Assembly: GCA_903772945.1 (NCBI GenBank)
Contig: CAICTM010000791.1
Span: 1 to 48,554, forward strand
Direction of reading: 5' to 3'
Source: Seminavis robusta
Taxonomy: Eukaryota > Bacillariophyta > Bacillariophyceae > Naviculales > Naviculaceae
Length of the DNA stretch: 48,554 nucleotides
Numbering within the stretch: the stretch's first letter is position 1; each line of letters starts with the position of its first letter. Below the pieces are notes generated by a model that saw only the letters and a program-made list of their open reading frames with translations, had not been told where the DNA came from and did not search any database. The translations under genes were made by a program, and so were the position numbers. Shown piece after piece: positions 1 through 10,979 of the stretch.

Positions 1-480
1 GCACGCTCTAGAGTGGCAGGCCACTTCATCCTATCTGACTCACTACAACAACCAAACACAGCTCCCAAACCAGCGGACAAGCTCCCTCCACACAACGGAG
101 CCATCCTAATCATCAGCTCCATTCTACCCATGGTGCTTGCCTCAGCTACGGAAGCAGAACTGGCAGCTCTATACTACAATGCCAGGGAAGCTTGCACAAT
201 CCGCACAACCTTGGACGAAATGGGCCACCCACAACCAGCCACCCCGATCCAAACCGACAACGAGGTGGCCGTTGGACTCGCCCTTAACACAGTCAAACAA
301 CGACGATCCAAAGCAATCGACATGCGCTTCTATTGGATCAGAGATCGCATACAACAGGGCCAATTCCTAGTATATTGGCGCCCTGGCAAAGAGAATGATG
401 CTGACTACTTCAGCAAGCATCACCCGACAGCTCACCACATTCTCAAACGCGCACGCTATCTCCAGCCCATACCTGAGTAG
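1..480 (+). CDS. Ty1/copia Pol, C-terminal RNase H part (5' end outside window)
   Basis: The reading frame is open from base 1, so the polyprotein enters from the left edge; a GTG at 13 is not a real start. The visible 159 codons begin with the ARSR-AGHF-LSD type motif that introduces the RNase H of copia polyproteins. They continue with the SATEAEL block (catalytic Glu), the QTDNE block (catalytic Asp) and the terminal KAIDMRFYWIRD segment. The frame then ends at TAG. RNase H degrades the RNA of the RNA/DNA hybrid during reverse transcription. No stop or frameshift is seen in this part, so the element may be young, but integrase and reverse transcriptase lie outside the window. A purine-rich stretch and a TG...CA repeat follow directly, as expected for the 3' end of an LTR element. 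Confidence 0.9.
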   Translation, partial: ARSRVAGHFILSDSLQQPNTAPKPADKLPPHNGAILIISSILPMVLASATEAELAALYYNAREACTIRTTLDEMGHPQPATPIQTDNEVAVGLALNTVKQRRSKAIDMRFYWIRDRIQQGQFLVYWRPGKENDADYFSKHHPTAHHILKRARYLQPIPE

Positions 481-490
481 AGGCTGAGGG

Positions 491-639
491 TGTGCTGATT
501 CCGGCCGTCTGACCGTCCACCGTCAACCGGAATCTAGCCTCCACTCATCTACAGATCCAGAGACAACAAAGTAGCTTTTCCTCATAATCTTATAACATCA
601 TTCGTAATACATCTATCGCTACCTTTAGTCTCTTCAACA
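491..639 (+). mobile_element. Probable 3' LTR of the copia element (about 149 bp)
   Basis: Ten bases after the Pol stop, a purine-rich tract (AGGCTGAGGG, 481-490) abuts TGTGCTGATTCCGG. The best right end is TTCAACA at 633-639, giving TGT...ACA termini typical of LTRs. Inside are facing GATTCCGG/CCGGAATC arms that could form a hairpin at the LTR start. The left LTR is outside the window, so the ends rest only on the polypurine tract and the terminal dinucleotides; the right border could be elsewhere. Confidence 0.5.
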
Positions 640-3600
640 TGGTGAAGGGGCTTGTTAGCAGAACTGACAGGGAGAGTGTGGATCTTGGGTCCAAATTGCA
701 TATGCGTATCACCATCTGCATGTGGAAAGGGACCGCACTCGAGACAAATAGTTGGGCCTTATAGTTGGTTCACTTGATATCTGGTCTGCCGAGACTAGTC
801 TTTGGTTAACATGAGGTTGTCAAGCCGAATAGCGGCATCCACGTGTGGATTCAGTGTCAAAGAACAATGCAAGGCCTTTGATTTTGTACAAAGTTCTGCA
901 ACCAAGCAATTCAAGTCCACTTCGCACCTCAAGTCCACTTCGCACCTCAATCATGCTCAGTTTATCATCTCTGGTTGTACACTGTAGTCTTCTTGATCGG
1001 GAATTGGCTGGGAATTGGCTGCCCAGTTTGCTCGTTGAAAGTGACGAGTTGACCCCTGCTCCCTTACCGATACTAAGTTATCTTCTGGAAAGTTAGGTGG
1101 TTAGAACGAGCCGCAGGAACGTTTTTCAAGTCTTGTGTTGGTGGAACAAGTGGCGAAATTCTGGGAAAATACAACACGTTCCTCGTTTCTGAATAATGTT
1201 GTTGATATTGGTGGAGGCATTGTGGCATGTACAGAATACAGTGGATTGTGGCGAGTTGTTCCCAAATTTCCCATCGAAATGATATGGCTTGAAGTTTATA
1301 GAAGTCGTCCAGCACAGACCTTGTACCCAATCAATGGGGATAGCGTACTTGTGCAAGTATGACTTTGCGATCTGAAACTCAGCCCTTCCTTCATGGCGTT
1401 GTACCATCCTTTTGTGAATCTGACGCCAGCGGTCACACTTTGGGCGCCAGAGGACCCACATCCCGTCTAGTTTGCTCGTCCAGACCCCCCAACAGCGCAG
1501 CTTTGTCTTCATAGCGTGAGCGGAGGTCAAGTTTCGCATCTAGAGTTTTCAGTCATTGGTCTAACTTGTCGATGGACCAATTCTGGGTGGCAAGTGCATC
1601 CGGTCTGGGGCATTCTAGCTAGCGTTGGGGGTAGTGGTTCATTGTGTGTGGTGAATCCAATCGTTGCTGCATATGTGGCTGTATGAATGGTCACACCATG
1701 CGAAAGCTGTCTTTGGTTGTGGTCAGCCATCACTGTCTGCCCTTCAACTTTCCGACCTTTAAAAAGGTGGTAATCTAGTCATGAGGTCGGGTAGCATGAA
1801 TCCCGTGAATGACATCGCCCACAATTGTACTGGTACCAAAAACTGGCAACAACAGTAACGCATGCCTTTTGCTGAGTGCTCTAGAGGTACGGTACCGGTG
1901 ATGAGGCCGCAAAAAGGTGCGTGGGTGATTGAGTGGAGTCGGCCTGTCTAGACACACCTTGAGCACCATGCCAAAGAAAGATTTCGCTTGCAGACGAAGG
2001 AGCAACCAAAGACTCCACAGAAGCTGGTGTTCTCGTGCCGCTCGATATGCATCCTCTGAGCCATGCATCTTTGATGATGGAGAGACTTCCGTGCCCATCG
2101 AACCCAACATCGCAGCGAGGCCTGCTTCGGCAGTCGCCTAAACCACGACAGCTAGCTATCCAGGAATAACTGAAAGTGATCTTGACTTGGTTGCCTACTC
2201 GCTAGCTAGCCAGCCAGCCATGCGAAGCGACACGGACATGATTTCTGTTTTGTTGACGAAGGAGGCGAAGACCTTCACCTTTGGCAGGTCGGTGGGGGAG
2301 AGCAATAAAGCTTCACATAGGATAGAAGACTATAGAAGTAACCACTGGTTTGATTGAGAGAACCATGAACGTGCTTCTTTTGTTTCTTGCGTGGAGGGAC
2401 CTCATCAACACACCTGCCCTTCTTCTAATGACGAAAGGCGACTGTGATTTCGCAATCGGCCACTTCAGAAAAAGAAGGGTGAGTTGATGCATAATAATGC
2501 ATGCCCAGCACCGTTGTCTTCACGGCTTCACCATCAAAGCTTTAGCTGGGCTTTTGGGCTAAAGCATGGCTTGGCCAGTTGCGACAGGTGCCTCCGAGAT
2601 TGACAGCGTCGCCATCAGAATAGAGATGTCTGAGCTGGACCCGTCAGCCATGCGAGCAGTCAAGACTTCAAAGAGAGAACCTTGATCGACACGTAAGCTG
2701 GGTGACAACATCAGCTCATTCGTTCAGGATGTTAAGCCTTTGCTCCTTTTGCATGTTCGCTGGACGCTTTTAGACGCAAAAGAAGGGTCAAGGAACAATT
2801 ACGCATTTTAGCTACAGCTCCTACTACTAGCCACATCGATAATATCAATTAGCTTATCAATTAATTAATTCATAATTCATAACGCTTGCCACGAAGGCGG
2901 TTCGTGCAGCCTTTGGAAACCTGTTCTCGTACCAGTATTGCATGAAAGATTCAAACTCCCCATCGAGAAGAGAGCTTGAGAATTCGCAAAAAATCGTTTG
3001 ATGAATAGATTGACCCTCTGAGAAGTGCTCCTTTTTTAGGTTGAAGTTGAAAGTCATGAGCCTGTTCCGCTGCCTTCTTCTTCTTCTCTTTCCAAAGCGC
3101 TGGATAATTCGCTCTGCTGGTTGAGCTGCTGGGTGCGAGTTGCTACTGTACCTTTGCGATCCAAACAGCTAGCTAGCCAAACAGTTACAGGTACTCAGTA
3201 CTGAGTACTCCGAGTACACTGTACTCAGTATTACCAGTGCCAGCTGCTAATAGCTATGATACATGTATCATACAGTACATGTAGAACTCATGCTATGTAG
3301 TACCACCATACCAACCAGTACATGTACTGATCTGTCTTCCAATGCTGTAAACAGCTGGGTAGACTACTGGCATGGCAACGCTGAGCAAGCTGACCTGTAC
3401 CGTAGCGTATGCTATTAGGTACCAGTGTACTCTACTCAGCACTATTAATAGTAGTAGGATCCTACAAAAGAGCGATCTGGTTCGATCTTCCGGTACTGAG
3501 CGACCCAGACAATACTGGTAACTTCTTGGTAAGTTACTTATCGGCCTGAAAAAGCTTCTAACCAAGCACAACGCAAAGAAGACTTCGCTGTTTTTATTGC

Positions 3601-4402
3601 TCTGAGAGGGTAGTCTACAATAAGGCTCAGCAGATCTCATCAGCTTCTCATCTTCTCATCACTCATCACAGTCCATCAGCAGTCAGCAAACAGCTTTGGA
3701 AGGTCACTTTTGGCAAACTTCAAGTCAGCGATGTCTGCTCAGATTTCTGAGTAGGATGTGCACGTAGTCAAAGTACCAGAGAGACACAGCTTACAGAGCT
3801 TACGCAACTGCTTGTGCAGCGGGTGAACTGGCGAACAACTCAGACACTACACTGTGTGGTGGCTGCATTGAGCTACTGGTACCAGTAGCTATTGATCTAC
3901 ACCGTACCGTATACCGTACCGGTACCAGGAGAGTAACACAGTATCCGCGTACTCCGCGTACTAGTATTCGCTGCGTGCCACTCTCGTGTGAAAGCTGTGT
4001 GAACCTGGGGGATTGAGCTGGGGATTGCCACTGAATCTGGGGGATTGGCACTGTGAACATTGTGTAGGCTTGACTGAAACAGCGAAGCTCAAAGACACCT
4101 TTCACAAACCAGAAATGAACCCAGTTCTCTACCGGATTGAGGTCCAGGCCTTTGCGAACCGTACACTCTGGTACTAAAATCACCGTAGCCCATCCCGCTA
4201 TGTTTGATAGGGCTCTTCGTCAGCATCTGTTCCACGCAAGAAGAAGCGCTGAAGACAGCTATGCCAAATGCCATGCCAAATGCCAATGCAGCCATCAAGC
4301 ATCGAGCTCAGCTTGTCTCTCTCTGTTCTCACAATTTGATCATCTCACAAATCAAAAACAACAACAAACCAAAACACAAACATCACAAACACAAACTACA
4401 CA
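640..4402. other. Gene-poor intergenic stretch
   Basis: No convincing gene was found in this 3.8 kb. Open frames on both strands are short, overlap one another and resemble nothing I recognise. Visible structure includes a tandem 18-bp duplication near 911-946, an 11-bp duplication near 999-1021, many CTAG and GGTACC-type palindromes, and a palindrome cluster listed separately. The last ~65 bases before 4403 are rich in A and C, like a 5' untranslated leader. Confidence 0.5.
3191..3329. repeat. Cluster of perfect palindromes
   Basis: Three perfect inverted repeats lie within 140 bases: an 18-mer at 3191-3208 (GTACTCAGTACTGAGTAC), an 18-mer at 3255-3272 (TATGATACATGTATCATA) and a 14-mer at 3316-3329 (CAGTACATGTACTG). 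Further partial copies of GTACTCAGTA and AGTACATGTA lie between them. No gene overlaps them. They could be binding sites for dimeric proteins, or by-products of the palindrome-rich intergenic DNA seen across the window. Confidence 0.7.
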
Positions 4403-5095
4403 ATGGCTTCTATCAAGAACTGCATCGACTGGAACACTAACGCTGTTGCCTTGACCCTCGCCGGACGCAAGGACGAAGCAATCAGCACTATCAAGAAGTC
4501 CCTCAAGGTCCTCGAAACACTCTTCAATGCTTCCAAGCAAGGAATGGAAATCCCTGAACTTCAAAGCACGTCTTCACAACAGAGCAGCTATCAACCACCT
4601 GTTGTCAGTGTGCCCATTGCCACTTCCACCAATGTTAACTCTCCCGCCAACCTCTTCACATTCTACCCTCGCATGTTCCGCATTACCAGCGAGGCCAAGG
4701 ATTTGAGCATCTCCAAGATCTTGGTTGTCCTCTTGTACAACTTGGCCGTCGCCTCTCACATGGACGCCATCACAGAAGAGATCCCTGATCCACAACACTT
4801 GAAGAAGGTCTTGGAATTGTACGAGACTGCCATGCGAGTAGCACACACCAGCTGGAACACCGCTGATGCCGAGCAGCTCTTGTGCGTCTTGTTGGCTCTT
4901 ACCAACAATGTCGGTCACATTCACTCCCATCTTCTCAACTTCCAACAGACCCGTGAGTCCCTCAGTCTGCAAATGCACCTGTTGGCACGGGCAACCGAAG
5001 AAAACCCATTGGCAATGGAAGACTACGAAATCTACTTCGAATCGGTATGTGTCTTCCTGGACGGACACGACTTGTGCTTGGCACCGGCAGCATAA
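4403..5095 (+). CDS. TPR-like alpha-helical protein, function unknown (230 aa)
   Basis: This is a single-exon gene with its start in a good context after an A/C-rich leader (about 4338-4402), a look common for well-expressed diatom genes. The protein is almost entirely helical. Residues 1-40 form a helix pair resembling a tetratricopeptide unit (NAVALTLAGRKDEAISTIKK). Residues 60-85 are a Ser/Gln/Pro-rich linker. Residues 90-220 hold three or four more helix pairs, including ISKILVVLLYNLAVASH and a LYETAMRVAH segment. There is no signal peptide or membrane segment, so a soluble protein is expected. I recall similar proteins as multi-copy unknowns in diatoms but cannot confirm this here. TPR folds usually bind other proteins; the partner is unknown. 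Confidence 0.75.
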   Translation: MASIKNCIDWNTNAVALTLAGRKDEAISTIKKSLKVLETLFNASKQGMEIPELQSTSSQQSSYQPPVVSVPIATSTNVNSPANLFTFYPRMFRITSEAKDLSISKILVVLLYNLAVASHMDAITEEIPDPQHLKKVLELYETAMRVAHTSWNTADAEQLLCVLLALTNNVGHIHSHLLNFQQTRESLSLQMHLLARATEENPLAMEDYEIYFESVCVFLDGHDLCLAPAA

Positions 5096-6772
5096 GCGAC
5101 TCCAAGCTTCCCCCTTCCGCAGCCCTCCTGATGAACATACTCCGCTGCCTTCAACCTGTACAAATCTGACAATACTAACTCCGATATCTCATAAAAGCTC
5201 CTATGCACAGAATTACTAATAGACCAATGAACAGCTAAAGTTTTCCAATTATCAATATTTCTTCTTGTATGTCTACAAGCCTTTATCTAGACACAAATGT
5301 TCAAACAGAGTTGAGGTAGCAACCCAAAAGATCGCCTTGGTGAAGCCGCAAGGTGCAAGCAAAATGTCATCACCGGGACCATCAGGGGAGGTGCAACCTG
5401 CATCCATCCACCCATCCACTGCCGCGCCACGCATCTGCTGCCGAGCGAAACCTCGGCATGGGTTGCCTGTGGACTGATTATTCTCAACAAGCAAGCCGCT
5501 GGCTAGGAGGAGGAATCCGTCTTGGCTTAAGTCTGTGGCAGACTTAACCTACCTTTAGCCAGCAATCTTCAGCTTCTCTACTAGCAAACTAGAGAAGGCA
5601 ATCTGATCACGGGCTAGCTGAGAAGCATTGCTTCCCTACTAGTAGCTACCTAGATCGCCCAAAGAGGACTCTTCATTTTACAGTGGCCACGGGTGGGTCA
5701 AATGGGGCTACTACATAAATTTTTAAAAAGAAGCGAATCATCACTTGTCTCGGTTGCTATTCGAGCAAACGTCTCCACTATCATGCCAGCCATGTATCAC
5801 GACTGTGGGACTGTGGGCCGAGCGATGCTCTTCTGTAGTACAGGTGGTGATATTGCCGTCTCTTCCCACTCAGTAGTGGACACATTCAGAAATTGATCTT
5901 GCCACTTTAGTTTTTGTTATCTAGGTGCTCTCCGTTCCATGCTTCCCTTGTTTCAAGTTCGCCACTGTAAACAAGGTAGCAAAACACCTGGATCCATCAC
6001 TCCATTGATGCCATGTCTGGCTAGCTAGACAGCCTGTTCTTTTTCTGATATCATGGCTGGTACTGTACAGCAGTACCAGCAGCGAGATCTACTTTACTGA
6101 TGGTGCATTAGGGCAAAAGGGGCCAACGGTCTTGTCCTCTCATTATTTCATCATTCTCGCCGCTGCAGACGCCTTCTTTAGAGAGACGAAGGGAACAAGG
6201 AGTAGGGAGCGGGCTGGCAGTAGGTTGCTTGGTCAGAGTGTCTAGCTAGCTACTAGCTAGCAACTGGAGCTGCGTGTACTAGTAGCTGGTACCGGTAGTA
6301 CATGTAGTGGTGGTACCGTTTGTGGACGAAGCACAGTCCAGCTCGATCCACCGAAGTGTTCTCCCCACCTTTTCACCTCCGCGGAAACGGGAGTGCTTTG
6401 CAGTGCCGCGAGTTATGCATGCTTAGTTTTCATCGTCGCATGATCGCTGTATTTTCTGTCCAAATCCAGAACAGCGCCAGAACTGGAATGATGTTGCCTG
6501 AGATAGAGACTTCTTCCAAAGCCCCAAACAATTACAGCTTAACAAGCTTTATTAGTGACGAGTCGGAGGGCAGACAGACCTCAATGCTCTGGACCATCCG
6601 TGCTTTCTGCTGCCAACAACAAACAACGAGCAACTTTTGTTCCTTTTTGCCAAACACGGTCTCAAAATCCTTGGGACTACTAGCTAGTAGTATGCATAGT
6701 ACATAGCTTGGCTTGACAAATAATCATTAAAAACAAGAGCAATAGATTTTTTAATAAACAAGGCAGATCAAG
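5096..6772. other. Intergenic stretch without recognisable genes
   Basis: Short open frames on both strands show no recognisable motif and look like chance frames. CTAG-type palindromes are dense at 6240-6320, next to a TGGTACCGGTA element. The last ~50 bases before 6773 are A/T-rich and should contain the RPF1 leader. Confidence 0.45.
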
Positions 6773-7828
6773 ATGGCAGGCAAGAAGAAACCAGACCCGT
6801 CGTTAAAGGGCAAGAAGCCCATGAACAAGGCGAGAAAAGGCAAAGCAGGTACCATGACGCGAATGAGGAATCCCAGCCACATTGGCAACAAGCTCAAGCG
6901 CAGCGAAATGTACGGCAAGTACCTGGAACAAAAACGCAAACTCAAGGATGAAGCTCGTCGAGAACGTCGTGAAAAGGAAGCTACCGCACTGGGTGATGAC
7001 GATGAAAAAGCCAAGCAAACACCTCGAACATTGGATAATGCTCGTGAAGCCGAAGCTACCCTGGTGGCTGCCGACGATGTGGAAGTGCAACGAGATGAAG
7101 ACGAGGATGAATTTGCACCGTATTTTGATGGAGAGCGTCAACCCAAAGTGCTCATTACCACGCGTCCTCGACCTTCCCAGAATCTATTTTATTTCATTGC
7201 CGATCTCCAACAACTCATTCCAGGCCTGAGCTTTTACCCTCGCAAGTCGTTTAGCGTCAAGGAAATTTGTCAATTTGCACAAAACAGAGATTTCACTCAC
7301 GTCATTATCCTCTCGGAGAAGAGCAAACAATGCAACGGCATGACCATTAGTCACGTCTCCAAGGACATGGCCGGTCCTACCGCTTTTTTCAAAGTCTCCA
7401 ACGTCGTGACAGCCCAGAAAATCCCCAAACACGGACGCGCCACTCATCACATTCCAGAACTCAACTTGCATGGATTTGCCACTCGCATGGGACATCGGAT
7501 CGGACGATTGCTGGGATCGCTCTTTCCCGCACGGGATGCCGAATTCCAAGGACGACAAGTCGTGACGTTTCACAATCAGCGCGATTTTTTGTTTGTCCGG
7601 CATCATCGCTACATTTTTGATGAAATCGAAGACGAAGCCAAAATCAAACGACAGGAAAAGGACAGTCCCATGCCACACATTAATACGCGGTTGCAGGAAT
7701 TGGGGCCTCGGTTCACCTTGAAACTCCGATGGTTGCAAGAAGGAACCTTTGACACGCAGTTTGGAGAATACGAGTGGATTCACAAGCGCAAGGAAATGGA
7801 TATCACGCGACGAAAGTTTCACTTGTAA
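6773..7828 (+). CDS. RPF1: Ribosome production factor 1 (Brix-domain protein)
   Basis: This single-exon gene encodes 351 aa, close to the usual length of eukaryotic RPF1. The family acts in the nucleolus in assembly of the large ribosomal subunit; yeast Rpf1 helps mature 27S pre-rRNA, and Brix domains bind rRNA. The N-terminus is Lys/Arg-rich (residues 3-70, with an IGNKLKR block) and acts as a nucleolar signal, followed by an acidic patch at 103-114. The Brix domain covers about 120-310, starting at PKVLITT, with the characteristic GHRIGRLLGSLFP segment at about 240-252 and a FHNQRDFLFVRHHRYIF strand pair. The C-terminus ends in RRKFHL, the hallmark tail of RPF1, which separates it from the paralogues BRX1, IMP4, RPF2 and SSF1. 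Confidence 0.96.
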   Translation: MAGKKKPDPSLKGKKPMNKARKGKAGTMTRMRNPSHIGNKLKRSEMYGKYLEQKRKLKDEARRERREKEATALGDDDEKAKQTPRTLDNAREAEATLVAADDVEVQRDEDEDEFAPYFDGERQPKVLITTRPRPSQNLFYFIADLQQLIPGLSFYPRKSFSVKEICQFAQNRDFTHVIILSEKSKQCNGMTISHVSKDMAGPTAFFKVSNVVTAQKIPKHGRATHHIPELNLHGFATRMGHRIGRLLGSLFPARDAEFQGRQVVTFHNQRDFLFVRHHRYIFDEIEDEAKIKRQEKDSPMPHINTRLQELGPRFTLKLRWLQEGTFDTQFGEYEWIHKRKEMDITRRKFHL

Positions 7829-8867
7829 TCTAACAATAATGCGTATGGGCATTTTGTTTCACGCTTTGGGTTACGTTTGGTACCGTACTAACTTACCTTG
7901 ACTCTTGGCCAACCAGAATTTTAACTTAGTTACGATGGCATTTCAGGTGGTCATACTACGGTACTTGAACGTCATAGAACAACAAAATCATTTCAAATAC
8001 TCGACTCTACTGGTTGACGGATTTCTCGAGAGTATCGTAGTACGTGCAAATGATCCTCGCAAACAGTCTGTTCAGTTGCGAAACACGAACCTGTTCGAGA
8101 CATGCATGAGGGTGAGAGGTCTCATCCGCAACATGCTTCTTCCTGCAGGCATCGTAATGCTTGCTTGCATTGTGGAACTTGCGTTTCGTCTTGAAACTTT
8201 GCTCAACCCTTCCTACCACCAGGAACCAAATAACTGTCTTTCCCAACTGCACCTCGAACGCATGGCTACCGGTATATGCATAGCATACACTATCTTTAAA
8301 AACTTTCGCCTGTGCAAGCAACCAAACATCCCGCCCCCAATGCAAAGGATACCAAGTTCAGTTTAAAATCAATCTCCAAACAAATGAGGCATTGGTTCTG
8401 AAGACATCCATGAACCTTGCTAGCTAGTGCAACCACGTACTGGTACCAAGCAATCGATCAATGCACAAGCGGCTCCCCAACGCAGAGTTAGGATTTCCAC
8501 ACAGTAGCGCTACTGTACGGTACTATCCTACTAGCTAGCACCCCTCTCGACGCACATGCATGGCTGTCCTATTTCTTTTAATTTTATTACCATTATTTTT
8601 ACTGTGAAATCCTTGGACAACACAGCAGCGAGCAGCGAGACGACAGACATGCCCTACATGTTACATGCCGCTAGATGTGAACGGGTGATATACTAGTAGC
8701 TTCATTCCCTCCTTCTTTCAGGACCCTGTAGCACCATGGAGTCGAGTCCAAACGCAACAGCAAGAACGCAACTGTGCGTGGTGTTCCTTCCGAAGGCGTA
8801 CATGGGGGAGTGTCCCTTGTTACTTCGGGCGTGACAATTTCCGTCCACGGCAACACTCTCTTTCACC
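7829..8867. other. Intergenic stretch
   Basis: Two overlapping open frames on opposite strands cover 7.9-8.4 kb. Neither has recognisable motifs, and the plus-strand one begins at TTG, so neither is called. The rest contains several CTAG/GGTACC palindromes (8405-8540). Confidence 0.4.
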
Positions 8868-10409
8868 ATGGACACCATGAACAGCAACAGTATCAGCAAC
8901 AACAAGAGCATTGGTAGCAGTGCTTCTACCACACCTGGAACTGTCACTGGAGTGAGTGCTTTTCTTACTTCTGGCCTGACGAGCTGACAAGTTCCTTGGT
9001 GGCCGAAGAAGTAGTCAGCTATTTGGATCGCACTTCAGCTGCCAGTCTGATGAGATCATTCCAGAGGTTGTGAATCAGTTTGACTTGAAGAAGTCCTACT
9101 GCCAACGACGTGGACGAAAGCTGGAGTGTCAAAAGGCTCCTCTTGAATAGCTTCGACAAAGCTTCAAAGAAATGCGACAACATTGACGACAACACGGCAA
9201 TGATGCTGACAGACAATGACGCCAAGAAAATGATGGAGTGTGAAGACTGCATCTTCACGATTTTGGACTCGACTCTGCCGTTGCCCTTTGCGTGCCACTG
9301 TTTTGAGTTGCGTGGTGTCGAGAAGCGTCACCAAACGACAATCTGCAGTTGCTCTGATCGTGGAAGCAAGCCTGGTGCGTCTCTTTGAGAGTGCTTCAGA
9401 AGAAAATGTCGGAGAGCACACCAAATCAAGATCGCCAAGAAAAGACTGTGTCTATCTTGACAATGAATACGATCGTTGTCCTCTTTTGCGAGAATTTTTC
9501 CTCGAGGACTGCATTGCATGTCCTGGATACGAAAAGAAGGCCTGCGATTGCTGCCAATATTGCAAGAACGGGTTTCCATTCCAATCCAAGGCTGTGATGG
9601 ATTGGGCTTGTGGGGATTGCAAGACAACAACTCGATGCACTCGTTGTTCGAAAAGCTGGTGTATGCCCCTATGACATGTTTGAAAAAGGATCTTTTTGCC
9701 GACGCGGATGTTCGATGCAAAGCGTGCTCCTATCACATGGGCTACTGGTGTGAGGCGTGTGACAAAACTCATTGCTACAATTGTGAAGGTTGTTTTGACA
9801 GTCAGGATTGTGATGCAACGCGTAGCCAGGTTTGCAGACCATTTGTTGGCGTTGTGGCGATGCCCATTGTCTTCAACACAGCAACGCTTTTGATTGGAAG
9901 GAGCTACCCGCACTGGATGGAATTTCAACGAGGCGATTTATGACAAAGCTTTGGCTTGTCCCAGCTGTAACATGCATTACATGTACGCAGCTTGCTCCAA
10001 GTGTCATGAAGGAACCTGTTCTTTCTATCAGAGGTGCTTTCATGTGTGTTCCTGTGGTTCGGACGCCAGCTATGCGTTTGCCTTCACACAGCAGTCCTCT
10101 CCGTACCCACCCTTTTCTCAAACGCCAGTAACCCAGCCACCGCGAAGAGCCTACACTGAGCCACCAGTCCCCCCACTTCCCTACAGTTTACCGCCAAGCC
10201 CCTTCCACTGGACTACCCTACAGCTTGCATTCCACTCTGCCACCCAACAGCTCTCCGCCTTTCACACAGCCACGATTCGCGCAGCCACGCTACATCTCCC
10301 CACCTTTCGAATGCCAAGGATCAGTCGTCAGCAGGAGCCAATCCAGAGCCTTCCACTTGTTGCTCTGAGCAGCCACCAAGGAAGACGTCCATGGGCTTTC
10401 GCGAGATAG
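8868..10409 (+). pseudogene. Broken F-box / cysteine-rich zinc-binding protein gene
   Basis: Protein-like sequence runs through all three plus-strand frames with no single long frame. It opens with ATG at 8868 and a Ser/Asn-rich leader. Then come an F-box-like stretch in another frame (LVAEEVVSYLDRTSAAS, about 8996-9050), an acidic segment (about 9105-9310), and a series of C-x2-C and C-x-x-H pairs: CDCCQYC, CGDCKTTTRCTRC (about 9540-9665), CKACSYHMGYWCEAC (about 9715-9770), CWRCGDAHC (about 9838-9865) and CPSCNMHYMYAACSKC (about 9958-10005). These suggest several small zinc knuckles. The tail is Pro/Ser/Gln-rich. Each Cys cluster continues the last in a different frame, so at least three frame changes are needed. 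Introns could explain one (GTGAGT at about 8951) but not all. F-box proteins usually serve SCF ubiquitin ligases; this copy looks dead. Confidence 0.6.
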
Positions 10410-10979
10410 CTCGACGGCTACTAGCCAGCCTGATCGATGTTATCGACACGCCATTGGTCCTACTTTCATCGCTGTTAGATTATTTGGAATGAATCGATCG
10501 ACTGATCGAATGAGCTAACAGCGACTGTCTGCCGCCAGTCACGCTGCCGCCCTACACTCGGCCCTCCACCAGTCTACCTCCCTCAGCTCCGCCAACTTTA
10601 AAGGCTCGAGGGGTACTTGGCCAGAAAGTTGCATATGACGACAAGCTGTGGGCTGGGGGGAGATTGGGCAGGCGAGTAGGACCTGTCCGTGGCTCGACGG
10701 AGGATCAAGGCGCTCCTGAGGACCAGGTATAGCTGCTCGAGAAATCGCTCTGCGCCGCAGACGTCCTTTGTGCTGGGTGTGTTTCCCTGGTCGCTTGGGT
10801 TGTGCCACTTCGGAGGGTCTGCTTAGGGAACATGACTCATGAAAATGCAATGGGTAGCCTTCATTGTTGATTTGTAGTTTCAGGGTCAGCCCTGAGGCAG
10901 ACGCCAGAGGGCTTGACAAAAGCTGCACGGAACGGCCAGAGACAGAAAGAATCCTCTGCGTCAAAAGTCAAAACTCTGT
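10410..10979. other. Intergenic stretch between two gene relics
   Basis: No recognisable coding signal. A minus-strand open frame at 10539-10964 has no motif and a composition like its surroundings. Confidence 0.4.

Noticed and set aside
1126..1539. 137-codon minus-strand frame and overlapping 75-codon plus-strand frame
   Set aside because: Both are open over the same bases, neither has a recognisable motif, and there is no matching second exon nearby.
7905..8366. 153-codon plus-strand frame downstream of RPF1
   Set aside because: It starts at TTG, overlaps an equally open minus-strand frame and has no domain; its composition matches intergenic DNA.
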